From Streptomyces sp. NRRL S-1022 (GTDB taxonomy: Bacteria > Actinomycetota > Actinomycetes > Streptomycetales > Streptomycetaceae), in NCBI RefSeq assembly GCF_000720135.1, contig NZ_JOIU01000019.1, positions 62,001 through 126,000 on the forward strand: 64,000 nucleotides of DNA, given 5' to 3'. Made by a program: the position numbers and the translations under genes. Below, in pieces: positions 43,607-51,848 of the stretch. The notes under the pieces were generated by a model. It had not been told where the DNA came from, did no database searches, and saw only the letters and a list, made by a program, of their open reading frames with translations. Each line of letters begins with the position of its first letter. The stretch's first letter is position 1.

Positions 43607-44937
43607 GACCGTCCCCCCGCGGCGGTCTGAGCCGCCGTCACTTCGCGCTGGCGCTGCCCTCGGCGCTGCTCACCGCCGGCTGCGCCGCGCCGCACCGGGG
43701 CACCGGGCGGCCCGGGGACCCGGTCGTCCTCACCCTGCTCTCCCACTACGCCAGCGGCGAGCTGAAGGAGGCGCTGCGCGGCCCGGTGGACGAGTGGAAC
43801 GCCACGCACGACCGGGTCAAGGTGGAGACGACGGCCGTCGAGTTCTCCGACCTGCTGACCACGTTCATGGTCCGGCAGGCCGCCGGGCAGGGCGCCGACA
43901 TCCTCCACCCGTACTGCCTGTGGAACGGCCAGCTGGTGCAGGCCGGCGTCCTGCGGCCCGCCCCGCCCGGGCACGCCGCGGAGATCCGGCGCGGCTACGG
44001 CACGGCGGCGGTCGGCGCCGCCTCGGTGGGCGGCACGGTCTACGGCTATCCGACCGAGGTGCAGACGTACGCCCTGTACTACAACAAGCGGCTGCTGCGC
44101 GCGGCCGGCGTCGACGGCCCGCCGCGCACCTGGCGGGAGCTGGAGGACACCGCGTACCGCACCACCCGCCGGGACCGGTACGGCAACACGCTGGTCCAGG
44201 GGTTCGGGCTGTCGACGTACGACGACTCCACCACCGTCGGCCAGACCCTCGCCCTGCTCAACGCGGCCGGCGGGACGTTCGTGTCCGAGGACGGCCGGAG
44301 CACCGCGATCGACTCCCCGGCCGGGCGGTCCGTGTTCGCTCTGGAGCACCGCCTGGTGGCCGAGGGGGCGAGCGATCCCGGCGTCAACGTCTACCGGGCG
44401 TTCGCGTCCGGGCAGGTCGCGATGGTGGTGAGCGCCGGCTGGTGGTCGGGCAGCCTGAAGACCCTGATGGGCCGGGACTACCGGGACGTCGGGGTCGCGC
44501 CCGTGCCGGTCCCCCGGGCCGGCGACCGGCCCGCCACGCTCTGCACCGGCTTCATGCTCGGGGTCAACACGGCCAGCCGGCACCCGCGCGAGGCCTGGGA
44601 GTTCCTGCGCTGGCTGAACACCGGGAGAGTGACGGTCAAGGGCGTCCCGGCGACCCGGATAAGCGCCCTCCAGGTGTCGGTCGGTTCGCTGACCGGCCGG
44701 GCCGACGACATGCGCAGGCTGCTGGGCGCGGGCGGCACCGGCCGGGACCCGAATCTGCGCCCGTTCCTGGACGCGCTGGGGTACGCGGTGCCGGAGCCGA
44801 ACGTGCCGGGTGCGCAGCGGGCCAAGTCGCTGCTGCGCACGAACATCGAGGCGATGTGGACGGGGCAGCAGTCGGTCGCCCAGGCCCTGAGCACCATCCG
44901 CCGCCAGGTCGACCAGGAGGTGTCGCGGGCGTGGTGA
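43603..44937 (+). CDS. sugar ABC transporter solute-binding lipoprotein
   Basis: A 444-residue lipoprotein of the CUT1 family. It has a twin-arginine-like GLSRRHFALAL and the lipobox LTAGC at about residues 23-27. The mature fold shows LLSHYASGELKEALRGPVDE, YGYPTEVQTYALYYNKRLL (cut), and VVSAGWWSGSLK near the ligand cleft. It probably presents a sugar to the two permeases that follow. GTG start overlapping the GNAT stop. By operon context the ligand may be N-acetylmuramic acid, a muropeptide or a GlcNAc-MurNAc disaccharide. Confidence 0.92.
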   Translation: MRPSPRGGLSRRHFALALPSALLTAGCAAPHRGTGRPGDPVVLTLLSHYASGELKEALRGPVDEWNATHDRVKVETTAVEFSDLLTTFMVRQAAGQGADILHPYCLWNGQLVQAGVLRPAPPGHAAEIRRGYGTAAVGAASVGGTVYGYPTEVQTYALYYNKRLLRAAGVDGPPRTWRELEDTAYRTTRRDRYGNTLVQGFGLSTYDDSTTVGQTLALLNAAGGTFVSEDGRSTAIDSPAGRSVFALEHRLVAEGASDPGVNVYRAFASGQVAMVVSAGWWSGSLKTLMGRDYRDVGVAPVPVPRAGDRPATLCTGFMLGVNTASRHPREAWEFLRWLNTGRVTVKGVPATRISALQVSVGSLTGRADDMRRLLGAGGTGRDPNLRPFLDALGYAVPEPNVPGAQRAKSLLRTNIEAMWTGQQSVAQALSTIRRQVDQEVSRAW

Positions 44938-45893
44938 ACATCCTGGCGCCGGAGCCGACCGGACGGGCGGATCAGGGCGCGCGGCCGGCGGCGCCCGAGG
45001 CCGGCGGCGGCAGTCGGCGCAGGCGCCGCCAGAGCGTCGTCGCCTACCTGTTCCTGGCGCCGGCGCTGCTGTTCTTCGCCGTCTTCCTCGTCCTGCCGCT
45101 CGGCTTCGCGCTGCTGCTGTCGCTGTCCAGCTGGACCGGTTTCGACCTGGGCGGCATCGAACCGGTCGGCATGGACAACTTCACCGCCCTGTTCGCGGCC
45201 GGATCGACGTTCCTCACCCCGGTCCTCACCAACACGCTGCTGTTCGCCCTCGGCACCGTGGCGCTCGCGCTCGCCGGGTCCGTGCTCGTCGCCGGCTGCA
45301 TCGACCGGCTGCGGTTCCAGGGGCTGTGGCGCACGCTGTACTTCCTGCCGATCGTCACGACCGTCGTGGCCGTCGGCAACGTGTGGAAGTACATGTACGA
45401 GCCGGGCGGCCTGGTCAACGGCGTCCTCAACGCCCTCGGCGCCGGCTCGGTGGCGTTCCTCGCGGACCCCGGCACCGCACTGCCCTCGGTCGTGGTCGTC
45501 CAGGCGTGGGCCTCGCTGGGCTCGGCGATCCTCGTCCTGACCGCCGGGCTGAAGGCCGTACCCGAGTCGTACTACGAGGCCGCCGCGCTCGACGGCGCCG
45601 GAGCGGTCACCGTCTTCTTCTGCATCACCCTGCCGCTGCTGCGGCCGTCGCTGCTGTTCGTGTGCGTCACCCAGTTCCTCACCGGTCTGCAGTCGTTCGC
45701 GCTGATCATCGTGATGACCAAGGGCGGCCCGGGCGACGCCACCGACGTGGCCGCGCTGGAGATGTACCGACAGGCCTTCTCCTACGGCGACTGGGGCGCC
45801 GCGAGCGCCGCGGCCTTCGTGCTGTTCCTGGTGGTCCTCGCGGTCACCCTGGCCCAGTTGTGGATCTTCCGGCGCAAGGGGGAGGACGCATGA
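44931..45893 (+). CDS. sugar ABC transporter permease (UgpA/MalF type)
   Basis: A 320-residue permease. A hydrophilic N-terminus (about 1-35) is followed by six helices (VVAYLFLAPALLFFAVFLVL and others). The EAA loop is VPESYYEAAALDGAGAVTVF and the ending LWIFRRKGEDA is typical. The GTG at 44931 has AGGAGG ten bases upstream; GTG at 44934, overlapping the previous stop, is a close alternative. Forms a pair with the next gene product. Confidence 0.92.
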   Translation: MVNILAPEPTGRADQGARPAAPEAGGGSRRRRRQSVVAYLFLAPALLFFAVFLVLPLGFALLLSLSSWTGFDLGGIEPVGMDNFTALFAAGSTFLTPVLTNTLLFALGTVALALAGSVLVAGCIDRLRFQGLWRTLYFLPIVTTVVAVGNVWKYMYEPGGLVNGVLNALGAGSVAFLADPGTALPSVVVVQAWASLGSAILVLTAGLKAVPESYYEAAALDGAGAVTVFFCITLPLLRPSLLFVCVTQFLTGLQSFALIIVMTKGGPGDATDVAALEMYRQAFSYGDWGAASAAAFVLFLVVLAVTLAQLWIFRRKGEDA

Positions 45894-46759
45894 CCCGCCG
45901 CCGTTTCCCGTGGCTGTCGTACCTGGTGGTGGTGACCGGCGCCGTGCTCACGGTGGTGCCGTTCCTCGACATGGTGATGACGTCCTTCAAGGGCCCCGGT
46001 GAGGCCGGGACGCTGCCGTACCGGTTCCTGCCGGAGGCCTTCGACCTGTCCAACTACCGGGCGGCCATCGAGCAGCTGGACCTTCCGGTGCTGTTCCGCA
46101 ACAGCGTCGTCGCCACCGCCGTGATCACCTGCTCGGTCCTGCTCACGTCCTCGCTGGCCGGCTACGCGCTGGCCAAACTCCGCTTCCCGGGCCGGGACTT
46201 CGTCTTCCGCCTGGTCCTGGTCACGATGATGTTCCCGCCGTTCCTCTTTTTCGTCCCGCGCTTCCTGATCCTGGTGCACTGGCCGCTGGCGGGCGGCAAC
46301 GACCTGTTCGGGCGCGGCGGCGCGGGCCTGACCGTCAGCATCGTGGCGCTCACCGTGCCGTTCCTCGTCAACGGCTTCGGGATCTTCCTGATGCGCCAGT
46401 TCATGGTGGCGGTCCCCGACGAGGTACTGGAGGCCGCGCGCATCGACGGCGCCGGGGAGTTCACCGTGTGGTGGCGGATCGTGGTCCCGCAGACCGGGCC
46501 GGTCCTGGTGACGCTCGGGCTGCTGACCTTCGTCGACGCCTGGAACGAGTACATCTGGGCGCTGCTCGTCTCGACCGCGAACCCGGACGTGATGACGCTG
46601 CCGGTCGGCATCCAGCTGCTGCAGGACCACGTCGACCCGGCCCGCACCATGCCCGTCGTCATGGCCGGCCTCGTCCTGAGCATCCTGCCGGTCCTGCTGC
46701 TCTTCCTGCTGCTGCAGAAGCACTACATCCGCGGTGTGATGCTCAGCGGCCTGAAGTGA
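45890..46759 (+). CDS. sugar ABC transporter permease (UgpE/MalG type)
   Basis: A 289-residue permease with six helices. EAA loop VPDEVLEAARIDGAGEFTVW (about 180-200), then WNEYIWALLVSTANPDVMTL and a MalG-like C-terminus LLQKHYIRGVMLSGLK. Its ATG overlaps the preceding stop. No ATPase gene follows, so the importer probably uses the shared MsiK ATPase. It ends only six bases before the convergent PotD paralogue's stop. Confidence 0.93.
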   Translation: MTRRRFPWLSYLVVVTGAVLTVVPFLDMVMTSFKGPGEAGTLPYRFLPEAFDLSNYRAAIEQLDLPVLFRNSVVATAVITCSVLLTSSLAGYALAKLRFPGRDFVFRLVLVTMMFPPFLFFVPRFLILVHWPLAGGNDLFGRGGAGLTVSIVALTVPFLVNGFGIFLMRQFMVAVPDEVLEAARIDGAGEFTVWWRIVVPQTGPVLVTLGLLTFVDAWNEYIWALLVSTANPDVMTLPVGIQLLQDHVDPARTMPVVMAGLVLSILPVLLLFLLLQKHYIRGVMLSGLK

Positions 46760-46765
46760 GCCGGT

Positions 46766-47965
46766 CTACAGCCCCACGATCCTGTTCCAGCGCTCGGCGA
46801 ACTCGACGCGTTCCGTGGCCGTGATGTCCCGGGCGACGGCGAGCCGCTCGCGCAGGGCGCGGTCGGCTTCGGGGAAGATCAGCGGGTTGTCGGCGAGGGC
46901 CGCGGTGTCCCTGTCACCGGCCGCGGCCAGGATCGCGCGGGCGGCCGGCACCGGGCAGACGTAGGTGACCCAGGCGGCCAGCTCCGCGGCGACCTCGGGG
47001 TCGTAGTAGTAGTCGATCAGGCGCTCGGCGTTGGCCTTGTGGCGGGCCCGGTTCGGGATCATCAGGGAGTCCGACCACAGCTCGGCGCCCTCCTCGGGGA
47101 CGACGAAGCGGATGTCGGGGTTGTCCGCCTGGAGCTGGATGACGTCGCCGGAGTACGCCTGGCAGGCGAGGACGTCCCCGCTGACCAGGTCCTTGGTGTA
47201 GTCGTTGCCGGTGAACCGGCGGATCTGGCCGCGCCGGACCTCGCGCTCCACCCGCTCGCAGACCCGGTGGAAGTCGTCCGGGGTCCAGCGGGTGACGTCG
47301 ACGCCGTTGCCCTGCATGAGCAGCGCGAACGCCTCGTCCAGACCGGACAGCAGGGTCACCCGGCCCTTGAGGTCCGGCGCCCACAGGTCGGCGACACCGC
47401 GTATCTCGCGGCCGAGCCTGCGGCGGTCGTAGGCGATGCCGGTGATGCCGGACTGCCACGGCACGGTGAAGCGGCGGCCCTTGTCGAAGGCGGGCGAGCG
47501 GAGCAGCGGGTCGAGGTGGCGGGCCACGTTCGGCTGGCGGGCGCGGTCCATCTCCTGCACCCAGCCCAGCCGGACGTACCGGGCGCACATCCAGTCGCTG
47601 ATGACGATCAGGTCGCGGCCGGTGGACCGGTGGTTCATCAGCGCGGGGCTGATCTTCCCGAAGAACTCGTCGTTGTCGTTGATCTCCTCGACGTAGTCGA
47701 CGGAGATGCCGGTGCGCTTCCCGAAGGCCTCCAGCGTGGGCCGCCGGCCGGGGTCGTCGTCGGCGGTGTCGATGTAGAGCGGCCAGTTGGCCCAGGTCAG
47801 CTTGTGTTCGGCCGCGGACATGTCGGTGACGGCCCGGTCACCGGGCTCGACGTAGGCGGCGGGCACCCCGCAGCCGGCCAGGGCGCCGACACCGGCGGCG
47901 CCGCCGAGCGCGGCGAGGAAGGAACGGCGGGACGGCTGCGACGTACGGGAGGAAGTCTTGGGCAC
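46766..47965 (-). CDS. orphan PotD-type polyamine-binding lipoprotein
   Basis: A 399-residue binding protein without adjacent permease or ATPase genes. Twin-arginine-like QPSRRSFLAA and lipobox LAGC at about residue 32. Mature segments LTWANWPLYID, VDYVEEINDNDEFFGKI, VISDWMCARYVRLGWVQEMD and FTGNDYTKDL match PotD at 32905-34152 closely. It may deliver a different polyamine to the PotABC complex, or act as a sensor. GTG start VPKTSSR assumed; no clear ribosome site. A hairpin at 48068 separates it from the aldehyde dehydrogenase upstream, so it is likely transcribed on its own. Confidence 0.9.
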   Translation of the reverse strand: MPKTSSRTSQPSRRSFLAALGGAAGVGALAGCGVPAAYVEPGDRAVTDMSAAEHKLTWANWPLYIDTADDDPGRRPTLEAFGKRTGISVDYVEEINDNDEFFGKISPALMNHRSTGRDLIVISDWMCARYVRLGWVQEMDRARQPNVARHLDPLLRSPAFDKGRRFTVPWQSGITGIAYDRRRLGREIRGVADLWAPDLKGRVTLLSGLDEAFALLMQGNGVDVTRWTPDDFHRVCERVEREVRRGQIRRFTGNDYTKDLVSGDVLACQAYSGDVIQLQADNPDIRFVVPEEGAELWSDSLMIPNRARHKANAERLIDYYYDPEVAAELAAWVTYVCPVPAARAILAAAGDRDTAALADNPLIFPEADRALRERLAVARDITATERVEFAERWNRIVGL

Positions 47966-48067
47966 CCCGGAAGGATGCCGCCCCGCCGCCCGGGGGGACA
48001 ATCGACGCCGCGTCGAGCGGACCGCCGCCGCGGGGACACTCTGTCGATCACCCGGCGGCACGGACGC

Positions 48068-48108
48068 GGAGCGGCCCGGACAGGGAGGTCTCCTGTCCGG
48101 GCCGCTCC
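48068..48108 (-). terminator. strong hairpin terminator after the aldehyde dehydrogenase gene
   Basis: Perfect 17-base stem GGAGCGGCCCGGACAGG / CCTGTCCGGGCCGCTCC with a seven-base loop, 16 bases beyond the aldehyde dehydrogenase stop. Confidence 0.8.
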
Positions 48109-48123
48109 GGGTGTTCACGGCAC

Positions 48124-49563
48124 TCAGCCGTCCAGCGAGGTCATCACGTGCTTGATCCGCGTGTAGTCCTCGAAGCCGTACGCCGACAGGTCCTTGCCGT
48201 AGCCGGACTTCTTGAAGCCGCCGTGCGGCATCTCGGCGACCAGCGGGATGTGGGTGTTGATCCACACGCAGCCGAAGTCGAGCTTCTTGGACATGCGCAT
48301 CGCGCGGGCGTGGTCCTTGGTCCACACCGAGGAGGCGAGGGCGTACTCGACGCCGTTGGCCCACTCGACGGCCTGGTCCTCGTCGGTGAAGGACTGGACG
48401 GTGATGACCGGGCCGAAGACCTCGTTCTGGACGATCTCGTCGTCCTGCTTCAGGCCGGAGACGACGGTCGGGGCGTAGAAGTAGCCCTTGTCGCCGACCT
48501 GCTGGCCGCCCGCCTCGACCTTGGCGTGGGCCGGCAGCCGGTCGATGAAGCCGGCGACCTGCTTCAGCTGGTTCGGGTTGTTCAGCGGGCCGAAGAGCAC
48601 GTCCTCGTCGTCCGGCTGACCCGTCTTCGTCTCGGACGCGGCCTTCGCGAGCGCGGCCACGAACTCGTCGTGGATGGACTCCTGGACGAGGACGCGGGTC
48701 GCGGCCGTACAGTCCTGGCCGGCGTTGAAGAAGCCCGCCACCGAGATGTCCTCGACGGCCTTGGCGATGTCGGTGTCCTCGAAGACGACGACGGGGGCCT
48801 TGCCGCCCAGCTCCAGGTGGACCCGCTTGAGGTCCTTGGAGGCGGACTCGGCGACGGACATGCCGGCGCGTACGGAGCCGGTGATGGAGGCCATCGCCGG
48901 GGTCTCGTGCTCGACCATCATGCGGCCGGTGTCGCGGTCGCCGCAGATGACGTTGAAGACGCCCTTGGGCAGGACCGAGCCGATGATGTCGGCGATCAGG
49001 ACGGTCGAGGCCGGGGTGGTGTCCGACGGCTTCAGGACGACCGTGTTGCCCGCGGCGATGGCCGGGGCGAACTTCCACACGGCCATCATCATCGGGTAGT
49101 TCCACGGCGCGACCTGGGCGCAGACGCCGACCGGCTCGCGGCGGATGATCGAGGTCATCCCGTCCATGTACTCGCCGGCCGAGCGGCCCTCCAGCATCCG
49201 GGCCGCACCCGCGAAGAAGCGGATCTGGTCGACCATCGGCGGGATCTCCTCGGAGCGGGTGAGCCCGACCGGCTTGCCGGTGTTCTCCACCTCGGCCGCG
49301 ATCAGCTCCTCGGCGCGCTCCTCGAACGCGTCCGCGATCTTCAGGAGGGCCTTCTGCCGCTCGGCCGGCGTGGTGTCGCGCCAGCCCGGGAAGGCGCGGG
49401 CGGCGGCCTCCATGGCGGCGTCCACGTCCGCCTGCCCGGACAGCGGCGCGGTCGCGTACGCCTCGCCCGTCGCTGGGTTGACCACCTCGGTGGTCCGTCC
49501 GTCGGCGGCGTCCCGGAACTCACCGTCGATGTAGTTGCGCAGACGACGCAGCTCGGTGCTCAC
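48124..49563 (-). CDS. aldehyde dehydrogenase (gamma-aminobutyraldehyde dehydrogenase-like), second copy
   Basis: A 479-residue NAD(P)-dependent enzyme. Cofactor and active-site segments are VAPWNYPMMMAVWKFAPAIA, VLKPSDTTPASTV, general base Glu in RVHLELGGKAPVVVFEDTD, catalytic Cys in NAGQDCTAATRVLV, and FGPVITVQSF. It is a paralogue of the dehydrogenase at 34206-35741. GTG start with AGGAGG about six bases upstream. Divergent from an Lrp regulator and aminotransferase gene; the aminotransferase could supply 4-aminobutanal or a related amino-aldehyde for oxidation to GABA. Confidence 0.92.
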   Translation of the reverse strand: MSTELRRLRNYIDGEFRDAADGRTTEVVNPATGEAYATAPLSGQADVDAAMEAAARAFPGWRDTTPAERQKALLKIADAFEERAEELIAAEVENTGKPVGLTRSEEIPPMVDQIRFFAGAARMLEGRSAGEYMDGMTSIIRREPVGVCAQVAPWNYPMMMAVWKFAPAIAAGNTVVLKPSDTTPASTVLIADIIGSVLPKGVFNVICGDRDTGRMMVEHETPAMASITGSVRAGMSVAESASKDLKRVHLELGGKAPVVVFEDTDIAKAVEDISVAGFFNAGQDCTAATRVLVQESIHDEFVAALAKAASETKTGQPDDEDVLFGPLNNPNQLKQVAGFIDRLPAHAKVEAGGQQVGDKGYFYAPTVVSGLKQDDEIVQNEVFGPVITVQSFTDEDQAVEWANGVEYALASSVWTKDHARAMRMSKKLDFGCVWINTHIPLVAEMPHGGFKKSGYGKDLSAYGFEDYTRIKHVMTSLDG

Positions 49564-49748
49564 TGCCGGCCTCCTGATCTGGTTCAAGCTGTCCAATCAC
49601 TGAGACACCCACCCTAGTCGCCGCACCCACGTTTTCAACACCCCCACCGCCGTCGGTTCTGCGAAATCCGCAAGCTCGGGTCTCGTAAACAACGAATTTC
49701 ATCGATCGGGCCTTGCGAAACTGTCGATACGTCGTGCACAGTGAGGTC
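49564..49748. promoter_or_regulatory. divergent control region with Lrp-type dyad
   Basis: The 185 bases between the aldehyde dehydrogenase and Lrp genes include TGCGAAATCCGCA (49660-49672), an imperfect TGCG-N5-CGCA dyad, and a related half TTGCGAAACTG near 49713. The region is AT-rich for this genome (AAACAACGAATTTC at 49687). It is a natural site for Lrp autoregulation and control of both directions; this is inferred. Confidence 0.45.
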
Positions 49749-50255
49749 GTGGCCAGTCGAAGCGCAGACCAGAGGGACTCGTCCCGCGAGTCCAGGAACG
49801 GCGGCAGTCCCCAGCTGGACGCCGTCTCCCTCGCCATCATCCAGCAGCTCCAGGAGGACGGCCGCCGGCCGTACGCAGCGATCGGCAAGGCCGTCGGCCT
49901 GTCCGAGGCGGCCGTGCGCCAGCGCGTGCAGAAGCTGCTGGACCAGGGTGTGATGCAGATCGTCGCCGTCACGGACCCGCTCACCGTGGGCTTCCGCCGG
50001 CAGGCGATGGTCGGGATCAACGCCGAGGGTGATGTCGAGAAGATCGCGGACGCGCTGACCGACATGTCGGAAGTCGAGTACGTGGTGATGACCGCGGGCT
50101 CGTTCGACATCCTCGCCGAGATCGTCTGCGAGGACGACGACCACCTGCTGGACGTCATCAACAAACGCATCCGGTCCCTGCCCGGAGTGCGCTCCACCGA
50201 AAGCTTCGTCTACCTCAAGCTGAAGAAGCAGACCTACATGTGGGGAACCCGATAA
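49749..50255 (+). CDS. Lrp/AsnC-family transcriptional regulator
   Basis: A 168-residue regulator. The N-terminal winged helix-turn-helix (AVSLAIIQQLQEDGRRPYAAI to LSEAAVRQRVQKLLDQGVMQ, about 24-70) is followed by the RAM ligand-binding domain (AMVGINAEGDVEKIADALTD, MTAGSFDILAEIVCED). It probably controls the aldehyde dehydrogenase and aminotransferase beside it in response to an amino acid or amine. GTG 49749 assumed; GTG 49734 is an alternative, and neither has a strong ribosome site. From memory, the syntenic S. coelicolor gene has been linked to polyamine use. Confidence 0.9.
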   Translation: MASRSADQRDSSRESRNGGSPQLDAVSLAIIQQLQEDGRRPYAAIGKAVGLSEAAVRQRVQKLLDQGVMQIVAVTDPLTVGFRRQAMVGINAEGDVEKIADALTDMSEVEYVVMTAGSFDILAEIVCEDDDHLLDVINKRIRSLPGVRSTESFVYLKLKKQTYMWGTR

Positions 50256-50279
50256 CCGTGAGGACCCGATAACCGTGAG
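50247..50279. repeat. 16-base direct repeat at the Lrp/aminotransferase junction
   Basis: ACCCGATAACCGTGAG occurs at 50247-50262 and again at 50264-50279. The first copy holds the Lrp stop TAA, the second the aminotransferase GTG start. It looks like a recent 17-base tandem duplication that duplicated the stop-start junction. Confidence 0.9.
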
Positions 50280-51639
50280 CACCAAGGACCTCAGCCGCAC
50301 CGCGTACGACCACCTGTGGATGCACTTCACCCGCATGTCCTCGTACGAGAACTCACCCGTGCCGACCATCGTCCGGGGTGAGGGCACCTACATCTACGAC
50401 GACAAGGGCAAGCGCTACCTCGACGGTCTCGCGGGTCTGTTCGTGGTCCAGGCCGGTCACGGCCGTACGGAACTCGCCGAGACCGCGTTCAAGCAGGCCC
50501 AGGAGCTGGCCTTCTTCCCGGTGTGGTCCTACGCCCACCCGAAGGCCGTCGAGCTGGCCGAGCGGCTCGCCGACCAGGCCCCGGGCGACCTGAACAAGGT
50601 CTTCTTCACCACCGGCGGCGGCGAGGCCGTCGAGACCGCCTGGAAGCTCGCCAAGCAGTACTTCAAGCTCCAGGGCAAGCCGACCAAGTACAAGGTCATC
50701 TCCCGCGCGGTCGCCTACCACGGCACCCCGCAGGGCGCCCTGTCGATCACCGGCCTGCCGGCGCTGAAGGCCCCCTTCGAGCCGCTGGTGCCGGGCGCGC
50801 ACAAGGTCCCGAACACCAACATCTACCGCGCCCCGATCCACGGCGACGACCCGGAGGCCTTCGGCCGCTGGGCCGCCGACCAGATCGAGCAGCAGATCCT
50901 CTTCGAGGGCCCGGACACCGTCGCCGCGGTGTTCCTGGAGCCGGTGCAGAACGCCGGCGGCTGCTTCCCGCCGCCGCCCGGCTACTTCCGGCGCGTGCGC
51001 GAGATCTGCGACCAGTACGACGTGCTGCTCGTGTCGGACGAGGTCATCTGTGCCTTCGGCCGCCTCGGCACGACGTTCGCCTGCGACAAGTTCGGCTACG
51101 TCCCGGACATGATCACCTGCGCCAAGGGCATGACCTCGGGCTACTCCCCGATCGGCGCGTGCATCGTCTCCGACCGGCTCGCCGAGCCGTTCTACAAGGG
51201 CGACAACACCTTCCTGCACGGCTACACCTTCGGCGGCCACCCGGTCTCCGCGGCGGTCGGCCTCGCCAACCTCGACCTGTTCGAGAAGGAGAAGCTGAAC
51301 CAGCACGTCCTCGACAACGAGGGCGCCTTCCTCTCCACGCTGCAGAAGCTGCACGACCTGCCGATCGTCGGCGACGTCCGCGGCAACGGCTTCTTCTACG
51401 GCATCGAGCTGGTGAAGGACAAGAACACCAAGGAGTCCTTCAACGACGAGGAGACCGAGCGCGTCCTGTACGGCTTCCTCTCCAAGGCGCTGTTCGACAA
51501 CGGCCTGTACTGCCGTGCCGACGACCGCGGCGACCCGGTGATCCAGCTGGCCCCGCCGCTGATCTCCAACCAGGAGACGTTCGACGAGATCGAGCAGATC
51601 CTGCGCGCCACCCTCACGGAGGCGTGGACGAAGCTCTGA
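50275..51639 (+). CDS. class III aminotransferase (putrescine/diamine or omega-amino acid)
   Basis: A 454-residue PLP enzyme. Motifs are YLDGLAGLFVVQAGHGR, VFFTTGGGEAVETAWKLAKQ, AVAYHGTPQGALSITG, EPVQNAGGCFPPPPGYF, LLVSDEVICAFGRLGTTF with the PLP-contacting Asp, and the Schiff-base Lys in MITCAKGMTSGYSPIG. The branch includes putrescine-pyruvate and beta-alanine/taurine-pyruvate aminotransferases. Cotranscribed with the Lrp gene and divergent from an aldehyde dehydrogenase, so transfer of a polyamine amino group to pyruvate giving 4-aminobutanal is likely. GTG start. Tandem duplications flank both ends. Confidence 0.92.
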   Translation: MSTKDLSRTAYDHLWMHFTRMSSYENSPVPTIVRGEGTYIYDDKGKRYLDGLAGLFVVQAGHGRTELAETAFKQAQELAFFPVWSYAHPKAVELAERLADQAPGDLNKVFFTTGGGEAVETAWKLAKQYFKLQGKPTKYKVISRAVAYHGTPQGALSITGLPALKAPFEPLVPGAHKVPNTNIYRAPIHGDDPEAFGRWAADQIEQQILFEGPDTVAAVFLEPVQNAGGCFPPPPGYFRRVREICDQYDVLLVSDEVICAFGRLGTTFACDKFGYVPDMITCAKGMTSGYSPIGACIVSDRLAEPFYKGDNTFLHGYTFGGHPVSAAVGLANLDLFEKEKLNQHVLDNEGAFLSTLQKLHDLPIVGDVRGNGFFYGIELVKDKNTKESFNDEETERVLYGFLSKALFDNGLYCRADDRGDPVIQLAPPLISNQETFDEIEQILRATLTEAWTKL

Positions 51640-51666
51640 TCATCCGGTCGAAGCTCTGATCATCCG
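51629..51666. repeat. 18-base direct repeat across the aminotransferase stop
   Basis: CGAAGCTCTGATCATCCG occurs at 51629-51646 and 51649-51666 (period 20). The first copy contains the true stop TGA. Like the repeat at 50247 it is a small tandem duplication at a gene boundary. Confidence 0.9.
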
Positions 51667-51727
51667 ACAGGATGACCGCCCCGGCCCCGGTGCCCTCCGT
51701 TCGAGTGAGAACGGCGGCCCGGGGCCG
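51660..51727 (+). terminator. complex terminator after the aminotransferase gene
   Basis: A small hairpin TCATCC-gaca-GGATGA (51660-51675) is followed by an outer stem CGGCCCCGG / CCGGGGCCG (51682-51690, 51719-51727) enclosing an inner stem CCGTTC / GAACGG (51697-51714). Confidence 0.6.
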
Positions 51728-51848
51728 TGTGCTGTCCGGCCTCCCGCCTGCGGCTGCCTAGCGTTCCTGTGACCGATCGGCCCAGCTCTCGTTCCCCCGG
51801 ACGGGGGAACGGACAGCGGGAAAACGGATCAGAACCGAGGTGTACGCC

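Noticed and set aside
50264..50279. Repeat copy as a possible regulatory iteron
   Set aside because: Only two adjacent copies exist and they cover a stop-start junction, which fits a slippage duplication better than a binding array.
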